Shown here in pieces: positions 36,601 through 45,702 of a stretch of DNA of 64,000 nucleotides. Position 1 is the first letter of the stretch. Each line of letters opens with the position of its first letter. Source of the stretch: CAIVPM01 sp049242885 (GTDB lineage Bacteria; Bacteroidota; Bacteroidia; Chitinophagales; Chitinophagaceae). The stretch covers positions 1-64,000 of the forward strand of contig JBMLOQ010000130.1 in NCBI GenBank assembly GCA_049242885.1, written 5' to 3'. A model generated the notes under the pieces. It was not told the DNA's origin, ran no database searches, and saw nothing but the letters and a program-made list of their open reading frames with translations. The translations under genes and the position numbers were made by a program.

Positions 36601-37144
36601 TATCTTGGAGCAAAAAAACGACCTTGTAACAGCAAAAGATAGCTTACTACAAACCATTCAAGAAGTAGAAGCCACTGCCAACCAACAGTTTTTAGATACG
36701 TACAATAAAGTAAGAGAAAATTTCCAAAAAGTATTTAAAGCCTTATTTACTGAGGAAGATACTGCTGATATGGTTTTAATGAATCCTGAAAACCTAGCAG
36801 AAACGGGGATAGAAATTATTGCAAAACCAAAAGGCAAACGCCCAGCAAGTATTCAACAACTAAGTGGTGGAGAAAAAACACTTACCGCTACTGCCCTACT
36901 CTTTGCTATTTACTTAATTAAACCAGCACCATTCTGTATTTTAGATGAGGTTGACGCTCCTTTAGATGATGCCAATGTGGGTAAATTTACCAACATGATT
37001 AAGCAATTTAGCGAAAACTCTCAATTCATTATTGTAACCCACAACAAGCAAACTATGGGTGCTGTTGATGTAATTTATGGGGTAACTATGCAAGAACCTG
37101 GAGTAAGTAAATTAGTGCCAGTAGATTTTAGGAATTTGAATTAA
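33626..37144 (+). CDS. smc: Chromosome segregation protein SMC
   Basis: A 1172-residue SMC ATPase. The N-terminal head has Walker A GPNGCGKS (31-38). Two long Gln/Glu/Lys-rich coiled coils flank a hinge (about 500-670). The C-terminal head has the signature LSGGEKTLTATALL and Walker B FCILDEVDAPLDD. It forms the DNA-loop-extruding condensin core with ScpA and ScpB, which are not in the window. Length is normal. Confidence 0.97.
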   Translation: MRLKSLEMKGFKSFADKTIVSFDEGITGIIGPNGCGKSNIVDSIRWVIGEQKISQLRSENQAALVFNGSKNRSASGLAEVSLTFENTKNLLPTEFSTITVTRRFYKNGESEYRLNDVQCRLKDIHNLFLDTGVSTDSYAIIELGMVDDIIRDKENSRRRMLEQAAGITIYKTRKKEAKNKLDATEQDLARIEDLLFEINNQLKTLENQAKKAEKYYELKKEYKEIAVELAKASLQGFNITYKDLQEQQESQTNIRVQLEASIATEEAALEADKVGFIEKEKALQSMQQGFNELVQTLRTKENEKNLATQKLQYLKEKEESIKDFLAKAEGQLQGINDGIELSQTQISEEETRLQTTQQEVEAARTKADEARKIVDEKRGLLDSNRMGYQAIQRQQFDAEKTVAIADTSIQNLQRSVYQLTQENTQREQQLQQLQAELQQKENQLTEKKTDLEQLQEHQNKTKEQIFETQASLEVLRNKLNDENRTLDAKRNEYNLLKSMVDKMEGYPESVKFLHNNDGWNSKSPILSDIIYVKPEFRAAVENVLEPYLNYYVVNNLQEGLQAVNLLSNHKKGKANFFIKDLVSERSTNYNQPANTIKALDVIEVDDAYKSLANHLLGNVFIAENDDALENSNDAVVLEKTGKYVKGTYTLTGGSVGLFEGKKIGRAKNLEKLHEEIVAQEVVVNELKANIQAKHNEVIGYNEQLKENVIKQTEQEINQLINTVFSTKNRIENIQSTYNSTVEKIEDNQERLHTENDNIANTRTLLLELNTSIAEALSNMKVIEDDYKNAEQLYSNESFTFNQKNIELTKQQSKIAALKQELQFKQQQLHNLTAQVEQNNTQLKDSVETIAQNEFLLQSAQDGLVDLLRNKEAEEKKLNEADQAYYLLRNVLQEKETVLRQQVKQKEICEHSLAEIKDKLNELKLQLAGMKERLYVEFKINIDDVLDEARNTESTLEDLIATSDRMKKRMENMGEINPTAIEAFTEMKKRYEFILEQKNDLVTAKDSLLQTIQEVEATANQQFLDTYNKVRENFQKVFKALFTEEDTADMVLMNPENLAETGIEIIAKPKGKRPASIQQLSGGEKTLTATALLFAIYLIKPAPFCILDEVDAPLDDANVGKFTNMIKQFSENSQFIIVTHNKQTMGAVDVIYGVTMQEPGVSKLVPVDFRNLN

Positions 37145-37178
37145 AAGAGTATTCCAATAAATGTGCAAATCATTTTAT

Positions 37179-37218
37179 GAGATTGTCTCGGACTTTTGAG
37201 ACAATCTCTTTACTTTTT
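37179..37218 (+). terminator. Terminator after smc
   Basis: GAGATTGTCTC (37179-37189) and GAGACAATCTC (37198-37208) form a perfect 11-bp stem with an 8-base loop, followed by TTTACTTTTT. The minus strand lacks a T-run here, so it serves smc. Confidence 0.9.
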
Positions 37219-37267
37219 AATAACTTACAAAGTTTATGTAATAGTGCTTAGCTTACTTAAAGTTGGC

Positions 37268-39529
37268 TTATTTCATCCTCCATCTAAAACCAATATAAAC
37301 TTCTCTACCTCTTGTAGGGCCCCAAACACTTGAAGTGTCAAAGTAATCGTCAAAAGGATTTTGCCAATTTACTATGGGTTTTAGCTGTCTAAAATCAAAT
37401 AAATTTTCGCATCCTACATAAATTTCTAATTCATTTACTTTATGAGTTATTTGGGCATTTACAACTGTATATGATTTTGAGAAAGATGGAGCTCTAAAAG
37501 CTGTTGGACTATTACTCGTATTTGGTAATCTTTGAGTGCCAACCCAATGAATATTGGCATCTACAAACCATTTATCATTAGTTGGTCTATAAGAAAACTC
37601 CCACATTACTCTATCACTTGGGTTAAATGGCAAAACATTCTTCATGTTATTTTCAACTCTAAATACATCTAAATTACTATAGCCAATTTTTGATTCTACA
37701 ATTTTATTATAACGAATACTAGCTTCTATTTGAAACGAATTAGAAGTAGAATTTCCTGTAAAATTTCTAATAAAAGCTTTTTTAGCATCTCTATCATAAT
37801 CGGGAAAAAACTGATTTTGAAATTGAGTTTGAAAATAATCGGCACTTATATTTAAGTCAAAATTATTACCTGTAATTTTATGTGTATAGTTTATACCCCA
37901 ATTAAAAGCTTGCTCTGGCTTAATTGTTTCTTCAAAAATCACATCCCTAGAACTAGCTAGCAAGTTTATGTTTTCGCTAAATAAATTTACTTGCCTCCAA
38001 CCTGTGCCTACACTTGCTCTTAAAGTTCCATTTTTGCCAACATTAATTTTCAGCAAACTTCTAGGCGTTAAATAAGTTCCATATTGTTGATGCTTATCTA
38101 ATCTTACGCCTACAATCCACACTATTTTATCGTTATTAAACTTTGTTGTGTTTTCTGCAAACACACCTGGCACATTTAATTTTGTTGTGTATTTTCCATC
38201 ATAAGTTCGCATTAAACTATTGTTTGTAAAAGCAATTTCTTCATTCAAAATTTGGTGCCTGTAACTTATTCCATATTTTAAGTTTGATTGATTTTGCCAA
38301 TTAAATTCGTGTTGTAAATTAAAATAACTATTTACTTGATTGGCATTATATTTTAATGTTCCAAAATAACTTTCTTGATTTTGCTGATGGGTTGATGCTA
38401 TTAAAACAATAGCATGTTTATCGTTAAATTTATAACCTGTTTTAGTGTAAAGTTCTGGCTGTACATAGTTTACAGTTTGCCCATAACTAAGGGTTGTTCC
38501 TTTTTGGGTAGCAACATCAAAATTTATTTGTCCGCCTACACGTTGCTCATTTACAATACGCAAACCAATATTTGTAAAAAAACCCACGGTTGTTTCGCTT
38601 CCATATTTCCATTTATTATAAAGGCTGTATCTTGTAAGTTTTGGCAAGTCTAAAAAATTATCACCATCTCTATCAGTAGTTTGTGCTGGTTGTACTACAT
38701 GAGCTGCTAACAACATGTTCCATTTTTTTGTTGCACCTACATTGTTTGCATAATTTACGTTAAAGTGTTTTTCTAAAAAACTATTCATATACATATTTAT
38801 AAATAGTTTATCGGTTTTTTCGGGCGATTTTGGAATTACATTTATTTGCCCACTAATACTTTCGAAGCCTTGTAATACAGAATTAGTTCCTTTTACAACA
38901 TAAATATTATCTACCAAACTTCCTTGAATATTGCTAATGCCATAGGTTTGAGTAAGCCCTTGCATTAAAGGCATACCATCAAAAAGTAATTGATTATAAA
39001 TTCCTGAAAGTCCTAAAATTCTCAATTCTTTTGTATTGGTAACTACATTTGTAGTTTGAGGTTGAACAGTTATTTGTGTTTCAAAGCAGCCCGCTAAATC
39101 ACAACATGCCGATTTGGTTAATTCTTTCTGAGTAATAACTTCTGTTTTTATAGGATTAGTTGAGGATATAAAGGAAAACTTATTGCCTGTAGAAACCAAT
39201 ACTTCTTTAAGGTTTGCAATTTCTTCTTCCATTAAAGTAATAGATACATAAGTTTCATTTTTTATCAAAATGGTATCTGCTTTAAAACCTATATGCGAAA
39301 CTATTAGTTTTTTTAAAGTATCAGCAATTAAAGGTATTTCAAACACCCCATTAGCATTACTTATTGTGCCACTATCACTATTATGCCATTTAATACTAGC
39401 TTGTGCCAAAACTTTTTTTGAGCTTTGGGTTTTAGAAAATATTTTACCTCGTAATTGTTGTGCTTGTACTGCAAAAAACAAAAAACAAAAAATTAGTACA
39501 GCTAAATATTTAAGTTTAATTGAGTTCAC
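37268..39529 (-). CDS. TonB-dependent outer-membrane receptor with Cys-rich plug
   Basis: A 753-residue protein with a signal peptide (VQAQ, about 24). A carboxypeptidase-like regulatory domain (about 26-105) is followed by a plug (about 125-235) and a 22-strand-type barrel. The plug begins with KSACCDLAGCFETQ (C142, C143, C148), an unusual cysteine cluster. The start is GTG at 39529, overlapping the stop of the upstream HMA gene (TAGTG). No SusD gene adjoins it, so it is not a SusC-type glycan importer. With the HMA neighbour, uptake of a metal or metal chelate is likely but unproven. Confidence 0.88.
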   Translation of the reverse strand: MNSIKLKYLAVLIFCFLFFAVQAQQLRGKIFSKTQSSKKVLAQASIKWHNSDSGTISNANGVFEIPLIADTLKKLIVSHIGFKADTILIKNETYVSITLMEEEIANLKEVLVSTGNKFSFISSTNPIKTEVITQKELTKSACCDLAGCFETQITVQPQTTNVVTNTKELRILGLSGIYNQLLFDGMPLMQGLTQTYGISNIQGSLVDNIYVVKGTNSVLQGFESISGQINVIPKSPEKTDKLFINMYMNSFLEKHFNVNYANNVGATKKWNMLLAAHVVQPAQTTDRDGDNFLDLPKLTRYSLYNKWKYGSETTVGFFTNIGLRIVNEQRVGGQINFDVATQKGTTLSYGQTVNYVQPELYTKTGYKFNDKHAIVLIASTHQQNQESYFGTLKYNANQVNSYFNLQHEFNWQNQSNLKYGISYRHQILNEEIAFTNNSLMRTYDGKYTTKLNVPGVFAENTTKFNNDKIVWIVGVRLDKHQQYGTYLTPRSLLKINVGKNGTLRASVGTGWRQVNLFSENINLLASSRDVIFEETIKPEQAFNWGINYTHKITGNNFDLNISADYFQTQFQNQFFPDYDRDAKKAFIRNFTGNSTSNSFQIEASIRYNKIVESKIGYSNLDVFRVENNMKNVLPFNPSDRVMWEFSYRPTNDKWFVDANIHWVGTQRLPNTSNSPTAFRAPSFSKSYTVVNAQITHKVNELEIYVGCENLFDFRQLKPIVNWQNPFDDYFDTSSVWGPTRGREVYIGFRWRMK

Positions 39530-39879
39530 TAATTATTTTTTATAGCAATGTTTTTTACTTTGTAAGGAAATACTTTAGCATTTGAGCAACTGGGTATTTT
39601 CTCAATAATTGCTTTAAACTGTGTTTCTTTTAAAACACTTGTATGATAAATTATAGTAAAATTTGATGACCCATTTTTTAAACTCGTAAATAATACGTCA
39701 TCAATACCTTCTTTATTAATTAATAGTTCTTTTATTTCGGGCATGTCGCCTTCACAATGAATGCCAGAAACCTTAACTATAGCAGTTTTTACACTATCAA
39801 CAGTTGCTTGTGCTTTTAATGTACTAGTTTTAAATACTATAAAACTAAAAATAAAAATGGCTTTTACAATTTTTTTCAT
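39529..39879 (-). CDS. Exported heavy-metal-associated (HMA)-like domain protein
   Basis: About 116 residues from ATG 39879; an in-frame TTG at 39888 is rejected because the signal peptide starts MKKIVKAIF. After cleavage near LKAQ comes a ferredoxin-like HMA fold: TAIVKVSGIHCEGD, then EIKELLINKEGIDDV and a Tyr-rich last strand. The usual GMxCxxC copper motif is reduced to one Cys (C42), with a second Cys near IPSCSN. It is coupled by a 1-base overlap to the TonB receptor, suggesting a periplasmic metal-binding partner. Confidence 0.8.
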   Translation of the reverse strand: MKKIVKAIFIFSFIVFKTSTLKAQATVDSVKTAIVKVSGIHCEGDMPEIKELLINKEGIDDVLFTSLKNGSSNFTIIYHTSVLKETQFKAIIEKIPSCSNAKVFPYKVKNIAIKNN

Positions 39880-40084
39880 GACATTCAAATAGGGTTAATT
39901 AATGCTGTAACCTAACAGATTAATTTACCATTTTAAAATGCAAATTTAAGATGTAATTACATCTAAGACTCAAGAAAGATGACTACGTGATTTTCCATTA
40001 AACTAACTCAAACGAAGTATTAATTAGCAGCGTATCTATGAATTGTAGATTAAAATGTTTAATTAAGAATTCCATCCCATCACT

Positions 40085-40092
40085 TACCTTTG
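40085..40092 (+). promoter_or_regulatory. -7 promoter box of alanine dehydrogenase gene
   Basis: TACCTTTG matches TAnnTTTG perfectly, 25 bases before the ATG at 40117. No -33 TTG stands at normal distance. Confidence 0.55.
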
Positions 40093-40116
40093 AAATAATA
40101 AAAAAATAACTACTGC

Positions 40117-41331
40117 ATGTCTTCTACCATACCTGTAATTACAACATCTTTTAACTACGAACCTTTAGAAGAAAAACTAGATATTAAACCCAAAGGTGCA
40201 AAGTTGCATATTGGTATTCCTAAAGAAACTGCTTTTCAAGAAAACCGTGTTGGGCTTACGCCAGATGCTGTGGGTGTTTTAACTAGTAATGGGCATAGTG
40301 TTACTGTGGAGCATCATGCAGGCGAAGCTAGTCATTACAGCAATAAAGATTATACAGAGGCTGGTGCTTCTATTGCTTACAATCACGAAGATGTTTTTAA
40401 AGCTCCCATATTAGTAAAAAGTGCCCCAATTGTTGAGGACGATTTACCTCTTTTACAATTAAACCAAACCATCATCTCTCCTATTCATTATAGTGCTTTA
40501 CAACAAAATGTGGTTCAAAAAATGATGGAGAAAAAAATTACTGCTCTAAGTTTTGAAAACCTTAAAGACGATAGTGGCACTTATCCTATTGTACGTAGCA
40601 TGAGTGAAATTGCTGGTAGTGCTGTAATGCTAATTGCAGGGCAATACCTTAGTAGTTTTAATAATGGCAAAGGGGTATTACTGGGTGGCATAAGTGGCAT
40701 TCCTCCTACAAAAGTGGTTATTATTGGGGCAGGTATTGTGGGTGAATTTGCTACAAGAAATGCTTTAGCCTTAGGTGCAAGTGTTAAAGTATTCGACAAC
40801 AATGTAAGCAGATTAAAACAATTGCAAAACAATTTAGGTCAACGTGTATGGACAAGTGTTTTAGAGCCTAGAATTTTGAGTAAACAATTAAAAACTTGTG
40901 AAGTAGCTGTTGGTGCCATGAGCAATGAATTTGGTAGAGCACCAGTAGTAGTTTCTGAAGAAATGGTTGCTTCTATGAGGCCAGGAAGTATTATTATTGA
41001 TGTGGCTATTGATAGAGGTGGATGTTTTGAAACTAGTGAACTTACCAGCCACCAAAAACCTACTTTTATTAAACACGATGTTATACACTATGGTGTACCT
41101 AATATTCCAAGTGGATTTGCCCGTACTGCTAGCCAAGCTATAAGTAACGTATTAATGCCGTTACTTTTAAACATTAGCGAAGAAGGTGGTATTGAGGAAA
41201 TAGTATGGCACAATTTTAATGTACGTGAGGGAATTTATTTATTTAAAGGCTCACTTACAGATTTGTACATGAGCCAAAAATTTGATCTTAAATTCACCGA
41301 CCTTAACTTGTTAATTGCTGGCAGAAGGTAG
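40117..41331 (+). CDS. ald: Alanine dehydrogenase
   Basis: A 404-residue member of the alanine dehydrogenase / transhydrogenase-alpha family. The N-terminal domain has IGIPKETAFQENRVGLTP and VKSAPI. The NAD-binding Rossmann motif is VVIIGAGIVGEFA (about 200). The substrate and catalytic region includes SPIHYSAL and the IDVAIDRGG loop. It converts L-alanine and NAD to pyruvate, ammonia and NADH. It carries about 30 extra N-terminal residues compared with the Bacillus enzyme. Transhydrogenase alpha is the main alternative, but no beta-subunit gene follows. Confidence 0.88.
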   Translation: MSSTIPVITTSFNYEPLEEKLDIKPKGAKLHIGIPKETAFQENRVGLTPDAVGVLTSNGHSVTVEHHAGEASHYSNKDYTEAGASIAYNHEDVFKAPILVKSAPIVEDDLPLLQLNQTIISPIHYSALQQNVVQKMMEKKITALSFENLKDDSGTYPIVRSMSEIAGSAVMLIAGQYLSSFNNGKGVLLGGISGIPPTKVVIIGAGIVGEFATRNALALGASVKVFDNNVSRLKQLQNNLGQRVWTSVLEPRILSKQLKTCEVAVGAMSNEFGRAPVVVSEEMVASMRPGSIIIDVAIDRGGCFETSELTSHQKPTFIKHDVIHYGVPNIPSGFARTASQAISNVLMPLLLNISEEGGIEEIVWHNFNVREGIYLFKGSLTDLYMSQKFDLKFTDLNLLIAGRR

Positions 41332-41370
41332 TTATCTATTTCATTCTACCCATTCCCAGAATTATTATAG

Positions 41371-43257
41371 TTATTCTTTAACTAATTTATGTACAACCCC
41401 ATTTGATGTTTTTAATACATAAATTCCTGGAGAAAAGTGGCTAATGTTTAAACTAAAATTAGATTGGGTTACTTTGTTTTGTTGCATAATGCTTCCCTTT
41501 ACGTCGCTAATGGTATAGTTTTCGCCAACAGCTAACCCTTTAATGGTAATTAACGATTTTGTTGGATTAGGATAAACTTCTACTCCCCCACTTGCATTAC
41601 TAAAAGATAGTTGCCTCACTTCGCTATAACTTTTACTTCCATCTTTATCAATACTTTGCAATTGATAGTAATATTTATTTTGGTTAGTAGTGGATGGCAA
41701 TTCATCGTAATAAGTGTAGCTATTAATTGTGTTATTTTTTGCAGCAATTTTTGCAATGGTAGAAAAATCTCTTCCGTTTGTACTTCTTGTTAAATTAAAG
41801 TAAGCAACATTAACTTCGTTTGCAGTTACCCATTTATTTTCAACTGTTTTACTGCTATTTAATGCTATGTTATAATGTGTGAAGTTTAAAGGAAGTGGTG
41901 GGTTTGCTTGGTACACTCTTACATAATCAATTTCCATTGCCGATTGTGCAAAACCACTCGTTACTCTAGGTTCAATAGCTACATTCAAAAGCAAAAATTG
42001 CTCAGCATCAAACGGCCAAGTATATTGGTTTTTTACCGCAGGACTATAGCTAAAATGATTAATACCATCTACACTAAACGTAATTCGTTGAGCATCCCAA
42101 TCAACAGTATATACATGAAACTCACTTGAAACAGTTGTTTTAGTTTGTGCATTGGTTACATATTGCCCAGCATTTAAATTCCCATTTACAGGAAAATGTA
42201 TAGCACTTGAAACTACATTTTGATTACTGCCCCAATGTTCCATAATATCAATTTCACCACAAGCTGGCCAATTTGTAGTGCCATGTGTTGGTTGCCAAAA
42301 TGCTCCAGGCTCGTTAATATTTTTTCCAAGCATCCATATAGCAGGCCATGTACCAGCTCCAGTTGGTAATTTAGCACGAACTTCTACACGTCCGTATTTA
42401 AAAGCAAACTTTGAATTTAATCTTGCAGATGTAAATTGCTTTGTATGCCCTTGACTGTTAAGAACTTCTCTTTTGGCTACAATATTAAGTATGCCATTAG
42501 AACGAAAAGAATTAGTTAAACTATTAGTATAATGCTGTAATTCTCCATTATACCAACTACTTCCATTTGGCAGTTGAGTTTGATGAAACCAGTTTAAATT
42601 ATTTACAGCACCACTGCCATCAAATTCGTCTGTCCAAACCAAATTGTTAAATGTTGAGTATGAGCCACTGTACAAAAAGTCGTCAATAAAAGCTAGTACA
42701 TTAGCATTGTTGTTTTCGCCATTTACTTGTAATAAAACTCTACTAAAATCCCATCTATTTATAGGATTGCCTGAATTGATATTATAGTTTACATAAGTGT
42801 CTGTAGCAAAATTAAACGTGATAGTTTGCCATTGATTTAATAGAATAGGTTTTACTATTTCACATTGAGTTTCCCAAGGTGCAGCTAAAACCCCATTTTG
42901 CAATTTTAATGAAATTTGATTGGGTTGGCTTCCTGTAATACCACTTGAAGGAACAAATATTTTTAAGGAAAAAACACTACTTGTACTTAAATTAAATGAA
43001 GATTTAGAATCAAACCTAATATTGGCAAACTGCCCTCCAACATCGGCATATCGTAAAACCTTTGAAGAAGTATTTATTCCATTAGATTGAGGATTGTTAA
43101 AATTAGTATCAATAACACAATCATCTCCAATCCATCTAGTTATAGTTTTATTCCCTTCAAAATCGTCTCTTAAAATTAATGATTGTGAAAATAATTTACT
43201 AAAGGAAAAAAGAAAACTAAAAAGTCCGAGGATAGTAATTACTGTATTTTTTTTCAT
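41371..43257 (-). CDS. T9SS-exported GH16 beta-glucanase with N-terminal CBM-like domain
   Basis: A 628-residue protein. A signal peptide (about 1-25) is followed by a beta-sandwich CBM-like domain (about 28-200) and a GH16 catalytic domain (about 203-455) with GEIDIMEHWG (E335 nucleophile, D337, E340 acid/base). A fibronectin-like segment precedes a T9SS sorting domain (VEVYPNPTKSLITI to the C-terminus). The active-site form fits laminarinase or licheninase activity on beta-1,3/1,4-glucans. It stands alone but shares a likely substrate with the 57-64 kb operon. Confidence 0.92.
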   Translation of the reverse strand: MKKNTVITILGLFSFLFSFSKLFSQSLILRDDFEGNKTITRWIGDDCVIDTNFNNPQSNGINTSSKVLRYADVGGQFANIRFDSKSSFNLSTSSVFSLKIFVPSSGITGSQPNQISLKLQNGVLAAPWETQCEIVKPILLNQWQTITFNFATDTYVNYNINSGNPINRWDFSRVLLQVNGENNNANVLAFIDDFLYSGSYSTFNNLVWTDEFDGSGAVNNLNWFHQTQLPNGSSWYNGELQHYTNSLTNSFRSNGILNIVAKREVLNSQGHTKQFTSARLNSKFAFKYGRVEVRAKLPTGAGTWPAIWMLGKNINEPGAFWQPTHGTTNWPACGEIDIMEHWGSNQNVVSSAIHFPVNGNLNAGQYVTNAQTKTTVSSEFHVYTVDWDAQRITFSVDGINHFSYSPAVKNQYTWPFDAEQFLLLNVAIEPRVTSGFAQSAMEIDYVRVYQANPPLPLNFTHYNIALNSSKTVENKWVTANEVNVAYFNLTRSTNGRDFSTIAKIAAKNNTINSYTYYDELPSTTNQNKYYYQLQSIDKDGSKSYSEVRQLSFSNASGGVEVYPNPTKSLITIKGLAVGENYTISDVKGSIMQQNKVTQSNFSLNISHFSPGIYVLKTSNGVVHKLVKE

Positions 43258-43326
43258 TTTTCCTATTTTATGGATTTTACTTTTAATTATGGACTTGAAT
43301 ATTTTATTCTGAAATAGAAGATTTCA

Positions 43327-43334
43327 CAAACTTA
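43327..43334 (-). promoter_or_regulatory. -7 promoter box of the GH16 gene
   Basis: The minus strand reads TAAGTTTG, a perfect TAnnTTTG, about 70 bases before the ATG at 43257. The 412-base gap 43258-43669 otherwise holds only the secY-operon terminator and AT-rich sequence. Confidence 0.5.
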
Positions 43335-43541
43335 TTGAGATTGATCGAATTAATTTACTTTATCTTACTTTATGTTGAGAAAGGCTTCACTTTACAAAGC
43401 TTGAACACATGGATACCTCTAAAATCACTTTATTTTAATCTCACAAAAAACTACTACACAAAAGCAATTTTGCTAAATATATAAAACTTTTGAAATGGTA
43501 AAATGTTGATACTTAAACAATCCAAATAAATAAAGGAATAT

Positions 43542-43573
43542 AAAAAAACAAGCCCACAATGTTACTTGTGGGC
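43542..43573 (-). terminator. Terminator of the S10-spc-secY operon
   Basis: On the minus strand GCCCACAA and TTGTGGGC pair (arms 43552-43559 and 43566-43573) over a 6-base loop, followed by TG and seven T. It is about 100 bases after the secY stop and closes the ribosomal-protein operon. Confidence 0.92.
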
Positions 43574-43669
43574 CTATTTAAACAAAATCAAAAAATCATG
43601 AAAACCAAACACAAATTTATGTAGAAGTTTGACACTACCAAAATCAAACTCTTAAAATTTCATTATAAT

Positions 43670-45049
43670 TTATACTGTTGCTGTTGGCATTTCAGTTGCA
43701 CCTTGTCGTCCTTGTACTCTTCCACTACTCATTAATCCATCATACTTTTTCATTAGTAAGTAAGTTTCTATTTGTTGTAAGGTATCTAAAATTACACCAA
43801 CCATAATTAACAAACTTGTACCTCCAAAAAATGTACTAAATTCTTGAGAACTTACAAAAGAGCTTGCTCCAAATTTCATACTCATAAAACCTGGCAAAAT
43901 ACCTACAATTGCTAAGAAAATCGCTCCAGGCAAAGTAATTCTATCCATTACGGCACCAATGTAATCTGCAGTGGGTTCACCTGGTTTTACACCTGGTATA
44001 AAACCATTACTACGTTTTAAATCTTCGGCAATTTGCTTAGGATTGAAAATTAAAGCTGTATACAAGAATGTAAAAGCAATAACCATAACACTGTAAATAA
44101 CCATGTACCAAACATTGCTATGATCACTAAATATTCTTACAATTCCTTTAGCTGAATCCATATTAGTAAAGCTAAATAAGGTAGGTATAAACATAATTGC
44201 TTGTGCAAAAATGATAGGCATTACACCAGCACTATTTACTTTAATTGGCAAAAAGTTTCTAGCTCCGCCGAAATCTCTATTCCCTACAATTTGTTTTGCA
44301 TAGTTCAAAGGTATTTGACGTACCCCTTGTACTAATAATATCAAACCAAATATTATAGTAATTAATATTACGATTTCTAAAGTAAAACCTAGTAAGCCAC
44401 CAGCACCTCTTTCGAATTTAGAGTTAAATTCTTTTAACAAACTTGCTGGTAATCTGCTTAAAATACCAACCATAATTATGATTGAAGTACCATTACCTAA
44501 GCCTTTGTCTTGAATTTTTTCACCCAACCACATTACAAACAATGTACCAGCGGTTAAGCTAATTACAGTGATGAATGTAAATAATGGTCCATTTATTAAT
44601 AATGCAGGAGCATAAGGTCCACTAGGATTTGTTAAAAAAGCAACATAAGCAGTTGCTTGAAAAGCAGTTACAATAACTGTAAGGTAGCGAGTCCATTGAG
44701 TAATCTTTTTTCTACCTGTTTCTCCTTCTTTTTGAATTTTTTGTAATTGAGGAACCAAAATTGTCATCAATTGCATAAAAATAGAAGCAGAAATGTAAGG
44801 CATTATACCCAAAGCGAAAATTGAGGCCTGAGAGAAAGAACCCCCAGCAAAAGCATCAAATAAACCCAAAATACCTTTTGAACCTTTACTTGCTGCATCG
44901 GCTAAAGAAGGATTGTTTGGATCTATACCTGGTAACACGATATGTGAACCAACTCGATAAATTAAAATTAGTAAAAGGGTATAAATGATTTTCTTTTTAA
45001 GTTCATCTATTTCCCAAATATTTTTTAATGTTTGTATTAATTTTTTCAC
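43670..45049 (-). CDS. secY: Preprotein translocase subunit SecY
   Basis: A 459-residue, ten-helix channel subunit of the Sec translocon. It has LPGIDPN after helix 1, the ALGIMPYISASIFMQL plug/helix-2 region and the cytoplasmic loop PKQIAEDLKRSNGFIPGVKPG. The start is GTG at 45049. It is the last gene of the operon; map, infA and rpmJ do not follow as they usually do. Confidence 0.97.
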   Translation of the reverse strand: MKKLIQTLKNIWEIDELKKKIIYTLLLILIYRVGSHIVLPGIDPNNPSLADAASKGSKGILGLFDAFAGGSFSQASIFALGIMPYISASIFMQLMTILVPQLQKIQKEGETGRKKITQWTRYLTVIVTAFQATAYVAFLTNPSGPYAPALLINGPLFTFITVISLTAGTLFVMWLGEKIQDKGLGNGTSIIIMVGILSRLPASLLKEFNSKFERGAGGLLGFTLEIVILITIIFGLILLVQGVRQIPLNYAKQIVGNRDFGGARNFLPIKVNSAGVMPIIFAQAIMFIPTLFSFTNMDSAKGIVRIFSDHSNVWYMVIYSVMVIAFTFLYTALIFNPKQIAEDLKRSNGFIPGVKPGEPTADYIGAVMDRITLPGAIFLAIVGILPGFMSMKFGASSFVSSQEFSTFFGGTSLLIMVGVILDTLQQIETYLLMKKYDGLMSSGRVQGRQGATEMPTATV

Positions 45050-45130
45050 GAATAATTTTTTGTCTTGGTAATTATCTTAAAGTCTTAAAATCAAAAAGGT
45101 GCATTTTAAATGCACCGCAAATATGTGAAA

Positions 45131-45580
45131 TTATTTTAGAATTTCAACGGTTCCGCCCGATGCTTCAATTGCTGCTTTAGCTTTATCGCTAATAGCATTT
45201 ACTTTGAAGTTTAATGTAGCTTTTAACTCACCATTTCCTAAAATTTTAACTCTATCTGTACGGCTTATTAAGCCATTCATATACAAATTCTCTAATGAAA
45301 ACTCAGAGAAGCTATATTTTTCGTTTAATTGTTCAATTTGTCCTAAGTTAAATACAACGTATTCAATACGTCCTGCATTTTTAAATCCACGTTTTGGAAC
45401 TCTACGTTGTAATGGCATTTGACCACCTTCAAAAGCATTTTTTCTTTGATAACCAGCTCTTGATTGACCACCTTTATTACCTTTTGTAGAAGTTCCTCCT
45501 TTACCAGAAGCTTCACCTCTACCTAATCTTTTTTCTTTGTGTGTACTACCTGCAGCAGGCTTTAGTGTATGTAATTTCAT
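45131..45580 (-). CDS. rplO: 50S ribosomal protein L15
   Basis: 149 residues with the typical N-terminal MKLHTLKPAAGSTHKEKRLGRG and Gly/Lys-rich segment, then PLQRRVPKRGF and a C-terminal KVNAISDKAKAAIEASGG. It binds 23S rRNA late in large-subunit assembly. It sits between rpmD and secY, with a 121-base spacer upstream containing an ATTAGCAAATT inverted pair. Confidence 0.97.
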   Translation of the reverse strand: MKLHTLKPAAGSTHKEKRLGRGEASGKGGTSTKGNKGGQSRAGYQRKNAFEGGQMPLQRRVPKRGFKNAGRIEYVVFNLGQIEQLNEKYSFSEFSLENLYMNGLISRTDRVKILGNGELKATLNFKVNAISDKAKAAIEASGGTVEILK

Positions 45581-45650
45581 TTTTTAGATTTTTTACTTAC
45601 GGGAAAATCTTTCCCTCGCTTATTTAATGTTAAAATTAATAAATAAGAAA

Positions 45651-45702
45651 ATTAGCAAATTGAAAGACATTTTCGTATTTACTAATTTACAAATTTGCTA
45701 AT
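45651..45702. repeat. Inverted ATTAGCAAATT pair in the rpmD-rplO spacer
   Basis: ATTAGCAAATT (45651-45661) faces AATTTGCTAAT (45692-45702), an 11-bp stem with a 30-base loop. The arms are copies of a word that recurs through the operon's spacers. Confidence 0.65.

Noticed and set aside
37268..39529. Reading the TonB receptor as a SusC-type glycan importer
   Set aside because: No SusD gene beside it, the plug cysteine motif is not SusC-like, and the coupled partner is an HMA-fold protein.
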